This document shows, piece by piece, positions 59,480 to 64,000 of a DNA stretch of 64,000 bases. Every line of letters starts with the position of its first letter. Positions within the stretch are counted from its first letter, which is position 1. The notes below the pieces were generated by a model. It saw only the letters and a program-made list of their open reading frames with translations, ran no database searches and was not told where the DNA came from. The DNA comes from Mansonella perstans (taxonomy: Eukaryota; Nematoda; Chromadorea; Rhabditida; Onchocercidae), in contig JBAMDO010000573.1 of the NCBI GenBank assembly GCA_037074765.1, forward strand, positions 682,001 through 746,000, in the 5' to 3' direction. The position numbers were made by a program, and so were the translations under genes.

Positions 59480-59575
59480 TTGCAGTCATTTGCAAATTGC
59501 ACCAATTGGCAGATTTTATTATTATGCAAAATACGCCAACTGGCAGATATAGTTACTTGCAAAACGCACGCAATT
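59480..59575. repeat. Three short units with GCAAA..GC.CCAA.TGGCAGAT
   Basis: The units read TTTGCAAATTGCACCAATTG, then TATGCAAAATACGCCAACTG, then CTTGCAAAACGCACGCAATT, each about 37 bases apart. Confidence 0.65.
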
Positions 59576-60124
59576 AGAAACTTTCTTTCGTATTTAAAAA
59601 ATGCAGAATTTGGTTGAAGAAATAATTTATTTCAATCTTAATTCAAAATTGATTTCGTATTTTGTTTTTTCAATAATGGAAGGAAAATTAGCAGTCAGTT
59701 GCGAGAAAGAAAGTGTGTTGAATTGCGCGCATTTTGCGCGTTTTTTTTGCATGTCATTTTTTGGCACGATTGTAACGCTGATCCGTGAGATTTAAAGTAA
59801 ACGATCTATGAGATTTTGCGGTGTAGGTGGATACAAATAAGGTGGGCTATTTTCCGCGAAAACTAAAATACAGTCTACGAGGATTACAATGCGAACAAAA
59901 ATAGTGGAGGATAGTTTGCTTTTTAAATTATCTCTTCGTTTTTTTTTTTGCTACAGTACAACTTTAAATTGAAACTTTTGATTGAAATCGATTATTTTAA
60001 TGATTACATTAAACTATCATTTGGTATTTTATGTTGAATAGAAGTGATTTTCTCTTTTCTTTTTGAATTTAAATTTTTTCTTTCTCTTTTATCATTACAT
60101 AGCTCTTGTAATTGGTAATTGTTG

Positions 60125-60192
60125 AATTCACATAAACTAATAATAGTTTATGTGAATTTTAATTACCTTCTGATTGTAGAAGGTAATTAAAA
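60125..60192. repeat. Two adjacent perfect 15-bp hairpins
   Basis: Hairpin 1: AATTCACATAAACTA (60,125-60,139) pairs with 60,144-60,158 across the loop ATAA. Hairpin 2: TTTTAATTACCTTCT (60,157-60,171) pairs with 60,178-60,192 across the loop GATTGT. Both stems are exact and they overlap by two bases. Confidence 0.9.
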
Positions 60193-60334
60193 ATTTGGAA
60201 AATTTTGTCAAATATAAGAACAAAGAGGCATTGTTTTCATAAAGCGTCAGGAATTCATTAATGTTCACTATTTGCATTAAATGAAGTAATGTAAATGGAT
60301 TCGTGAATAAATTCGAGGATCAACTTCTGATTGA

Positions 60335-60500
60335 TCGAATAGATGGACAGATTAATGATACAGAGAGATAGAATAAGTGAAGATGAACGAATGGACAGAT
60401 ATATGGCTTAGATGAATGGACAAATAGATGGATGAATCAATAGATGGATGAATGGACAAATAGATGGACGATTGAATGAATGGACAGATGGATGAAATGA
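60335..60500. repeat. GATGAATGGACA-type minisatellite
   Basis: Irregular units of GATGAATGGACA and AATAGATGGATGAATCA, each usually 12-20 bases, about ten in all. Confidence 0.85.
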
Positions 60501-60549
60501 TAACAAAAAATAAATGAATTCATGAAGTTAAGTGTTGAGTTGCAAGAAT

Positions 60550-60584
60550 TTGCTATATATATATATACATGTATATATATATAG
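60550..60584. repeat. TA-rich near-palindrome around ACATGT
   Basis: GC, then TATATATATATATA on both sides of CATG, closing TATAGC. It is nearly perfect but built of TA repeats, so low in information. Confidence 0.7.
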
Positions 60585-61284
60585 CTTCTCATATATGGAT
60601 TGAAAATGTTATTTCCTGCTTTAGCTACATCTTTTCTTATCTGTTAAATATAAATAAAATTAAAATAATGAAAATTTTTCTCTTAAGAGTACTTCTCTCT
60701 TCAATGCAATAACTGATTTTTGCAAAAAGAAAATAAAAGGAACCAATAAATAATGAAAAGCATAAAAGAAAGGAAAAAAAAAAATTGCGGTATGATAAAT
60801 AAGAAAGATCATTTAGTTTTCTAAAATAAATCAAACTTCCGATAATTTTATTCTTACATAACGAAAAGCTGTAAATAACATATATTTTCAAATATCTATA
60901 AGCCTACTCAGAATACATAGATACATGCACACATATATATATATATATAGCCCCACATACATACATTCACATTATAGCCATGGATTTAAATCTTTCATAC
61001 TTTAGTTCCTAATTCTTACATTTTATTCGTCGTTCACAATTATCTTTTGCTTCCAACAATTATGGTAAAAGATAGTGTTTCAGAAATTTTTTAAGTGTGT
61101 AAAATCGGAAACAAATATCACAGCAATCCTGAAATTGATTTGCAATAGAAATTTTTTCATTTCCTCCTTAAGTAAATCTCATTTTTCTTTTCTTTGCACT
61201 CTTTCCTTTCCATTCGATATCTTCTGATGATTGTAAGAAGGTATTTATTTTGGCTTTTAAATAGTAATAAGCATGTATCACTTC

Positions 61285-61500
61285 GTCACGCATAATCTTA
61301 TTCCTAATTATCATTTAACATCCTCAACATATTACTCTATTCCTGATTAGCACTTATCATTTTTGTAACACCTACCCTATCAATAATTATCATTTTATTA
61401 TACTCCATCCTATCCCTAATTACCATTTATTATTTATCACAATTAACGCATCTAATCTATCAATTATCACCGTCCACTTCCTAATTGTCATTTATGTTGA
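61285..61500. repeat. ~60-bp imperfect repeat of CTATTCCTAATTATCATT
   Basis: Four to five diverged units containing TATTCCTAATTATCATTTA or close variants, separated by C-rich links such as CATCCTATCC. Confidence 0.65.
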
Positions 61501-62635
61501 ACTTATTCCCGGCCTAACATATCTATTGATATCATTCATAGCTGCTTTGATTTTTCTTAATATTTTTAAGAAAGAAAAAGAAATAAAAAATTTGAAATTA
61601 ATTAGTCACAAAGAAAAATTTTAATTGTTTCTAAAAAATTTATATAAGGCATAAATAAGTGAATTACTTTGGATATAAAATGAAATTAAACAAACTTTCC
61701 TCGTAGCCTAATTAATCTTTTAGAATTTTCATCATCCTTTTAGCAATATAATTTATCCAGTTAATAAATAATGCGAAAATAATTTTCAAAAGCTTATCTA
61801 ATTTTTGCAAAAGAAAAAACTATATTTACTTTAACACAATAACAATAAAAATTGCTAAATGTTTATTTCAGAGTGAAATAATTTACTTATTCATTTCCTT
61901 ATTTATTCAGTTATCCAATTCAGTTATTTGTTTACTTTCTCGTTTAACAACAACAATTTAATTACATTTATACTAAAGTAAGACCAATAAAATTTACTCT
62001 TTCTCTTTAAAAAATATATATAAATATGGATACATAGAGATATTCATATTAAAATTGTGAATGAAAATGTGTTAATAATTTCGTTTAAATTTTTAAAAAT
62101 TCGATTTAAAATTTGTAGAGTACACTTGAAAAATCTTTTGATCTATATTTCTTTGTGAACAATGTTATAAAAATTTTAATTAAAAAGAGAAAATGTACTA
62201 CTTTCTACAGTATTTTAGTTGAATTGAATGGGCATACTGACAGATTAGACATGATAAAGCTTTTGTGGTAAAAACCTTGAATTTATTCCGGTAGTTGCTA
62301 TCACTTTACTGCATAATTTCTATTCACAAAGTTCACTGTTTTTTTCAGCTGCAAGCTATGCTTTCTTCATTTCAAAAATATTGCTAGGTTTGTTTTTTCA
62401 AACCAATATTTTGATCATAAACAGGCTTTTTTAAAAATTATCAACAGACTTGTTGGAAACACTTAAAGCAATTTTCTTTTTTTGCAAGCTGCTTAATGAA
62501 TTTAATTAGAATTAAAGTGCATTTTGTTTCATGTAAAGATAAAAAGTGATATTATTTTTAAGAGAAGGAAAATTCTATCAACCAAAAATGATAAACAAAT
62601 AGTACTATCGGATTTTTATGTTCTCAAATGCGGGT

Positions 62636-62885
62636 TTTTAATTTCCGGATTACAATAACATCGGAAACCGTTTTAACAATGATGCGGTAATTAAGTGTAA
62701 TACAGTAAGCAAACTTGATACTTGGAATACAGTAAGCAAGAAAATTTGATGACTTTTAATTTCCGGAATGCAAGATCACAGTAACATCAGTAACTGTATT
62801 ATCGATATAAATAAAAATGAAAATTTGATGATGATGATAAAGTTGATACTTGTGATACAGTAAGTAAGGAAATTTGATGATAAAG
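62636..62885. repeat. Two-copy tandem duplication, period about 120-130 bp
   Basis: Both copies run TTTTTAATTTCCGGA, then AGTAACATC, then TTGATACTTG, then GATACAGTAAGTAAG, then AAATTTGATGA. Copies start near 62,636 and 62,755. Confidence 0.8.
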
Positions 62886-63312
62886 CAATTGTTATTCCAT
62901 ATGAAAATTTTAGTTTGATTAAACGGATAAAAGCTACAGTAAGAATGATCAGTTCTAATCAAATTAATTATTTTGGTGTTAAAAAAAAAATTTATCGTCA
63001 TAAGGTGTAGTAGCAATATACTATTAAAATGTCTATGATCGAAGTTTTGCTTCTTAATTCAATATACAATTTTCAAGAACTCATTAAAATCAGTTTAATT
63101 ACTTATCATGTTTAATTTATTTTACAAAATTAAATTTTATTTATTTACAATAAGCAACTCGTTATCCATTAATAAATAAACAATAATTTCGCTTATTTAA
63201 ACTCAATAAATTTAATAATTATTTACACTAAAAATATTTTATTCATTTACTTAAATTGAATCAAATTTCAATTTCAATTTATTCTGTTGTTTTTACTTTT
63301 TTTCTTTTCCAG

Positions 63313-63373
63313 AAAAAATATTCTTTGTTAAAAGTAACCGCAAATAATAACGAAATGTTCAAGAACCTAAAAC
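63313..63373 (+). other. Candidate 5' exon of a gene running off the right edge
   Basis: A strong acceptor (TTTTTTCTTTTCCAG ending at 63,312) and a good donor (AAAAC, then GTAAGAAA at 63,374) bracket 61 bases that are open in one frame. They contain ATG at 63,355 (MFKNLK). This looks like a trans-spliced first exon with a short leader. No second exon is seen in the remaining 630 bases, so support is limited to the splice signals. Confidence 0.3.
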
Positions 63374-64000
63374 GTAAGAAATGAAAACCGGAGTTAGCAA
63401 TAGAGTAAAGCTAACGAAAAAAATTATAACATATACATCAACTAATTCGTGGGAATCATGAAAGACTAATTCTCATTATGATTACAAATCCTTTCAATGG
63501 GGAGCTAATATGTTAACATCAATATGAGAAGATTATTTCGGAATTTAAAAATGAATGATTGAATATTTGTCAACTAAATATCAAACCTATCATATTTTAT
63601 TGACTGAAAAAAAGAGAAAAACCATTCCATTCTTACCCTAACTTAATCATTTAAAAATTTAATTTGAACATTTAAAATTTACCATTTTACCATCATAATC
63701 TATCATTCCTTTCATTTGATATTTCAAATTGAATGCATATAAGCATTAGAATTTTTTTTGCGTTTTAATTAAATTAAGTGATCAAAAGAACAGCATTGCT
63801 GTCACATATGCCAATAATAGTTGACATATATAAATATATCATATGCATCATATAAACATATGATATATGAATATATCATTTTACCTTTCTTTTTGTTAAG
63901 AGATTATGTCAGAAATTTGTCGAATTATTTTTTAAAATATTTTGATAAGTTTTTTCTTTTCTTATTTAATTGATGGGATTTTATTATTTAAAAAAAATTC
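63374..64000. other. AT-rich right edge, no gene seen
   Basis: It could be the first intron of the gene whose candidate 5' exon precedes it. A TA-rich inverted repeat (ATATATCATATG with its complement CATATGATATAT) lies at about 63,835-63,875. Confidence 0.4.

Larger units (their letters stand above)
51516..63312. other. 11.8-kb AT-rich gene desert
   Basis: No stretch with coding character, splice-consistent exons or recognisable RNA genes was found on either strand. It contains many homopolymer A and T runs (for example 52,378-52,398 and 58,373-58,392) and the tandem arrays listed separately. Short open frames here are low-complexity Phe/Leu/Ile/Lys strings. It may contain a very long intron of a gene starting or ending outside the window, or distal regulatory DNA. 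Confidence 0.6.

Noticed and set aside
1..64000. CRISPR arrays, bacterial-type operons, intact DNA transposons and tRNA genes
   Set aside because: No regular short repeats with unique spacers, no transposase reading frame and no tRNA cloverleaf were recognised by eye. A covariance-model scan would be needed to exclude tRNAs firmly.

Overview
The window looks like nuclear DNA of a nematode, most likely a filarial or other spirurid worm. It is very AT-rich. Genes are split into many exons of about 75-230 bases, and several starts sit just behind a 3' splice site, as expected with spliced-leader trans-splicing. It also holds an SRSX-like chemoreceptor, BEL/Pao retrotransposon debris and AT-rich rDNA relics. 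No species is claimed. All exon models were built by hand from splice signals and reading phase. No alignment or database search was run.

Layout. 1-6,600 is a scrap yard of BEL/Pao pieces (gag, protease, LTR-like copies) mixed with two fragments of 28S rRNA. 7,949-10,320 (+) is a six-exon serpentine receptor. 12,039-14,609 (+) is a small helical protein of unknown function. 15,870-17,463 is a relic of 28S, ITS2 and 5.8S rDNA lying between two copies of a ~55-base direct repeat.

17,907-44,581 (-) holds two tandem UBR3-type ubiquitin ligase genes. The upstream one (29,974-44,581) is full length, with UBR box, RING and C-terminal block. The downstream one (17,907-27,229) has only the RING-to-C-terminus half, and its first exon appears to be a new 221-codon acidic repeat exon. 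Both keep the same intron positions and phases through most of the shared part. This pair is the most interesting object in the window.

45,605-49,597 (+) is the 19S proteasome lid subunit RPN5/PSMD12. It lies head to head with full-length UBR3 across about 1 kb, so a ubiquitin ligase and a proteasome subunit may share a promoter region. A two-exon gene for a 90-residue protein (50,467-51,515, -) lies tail to tail with it. From 51.5 kb to about 63.3 kb there is no convincing gene. That stretch is AT-rich, with at least eight independent short tandem arrays and a striking pair of perfect hairpins. One candidate 5' exon is visible at 63,313-63,373.
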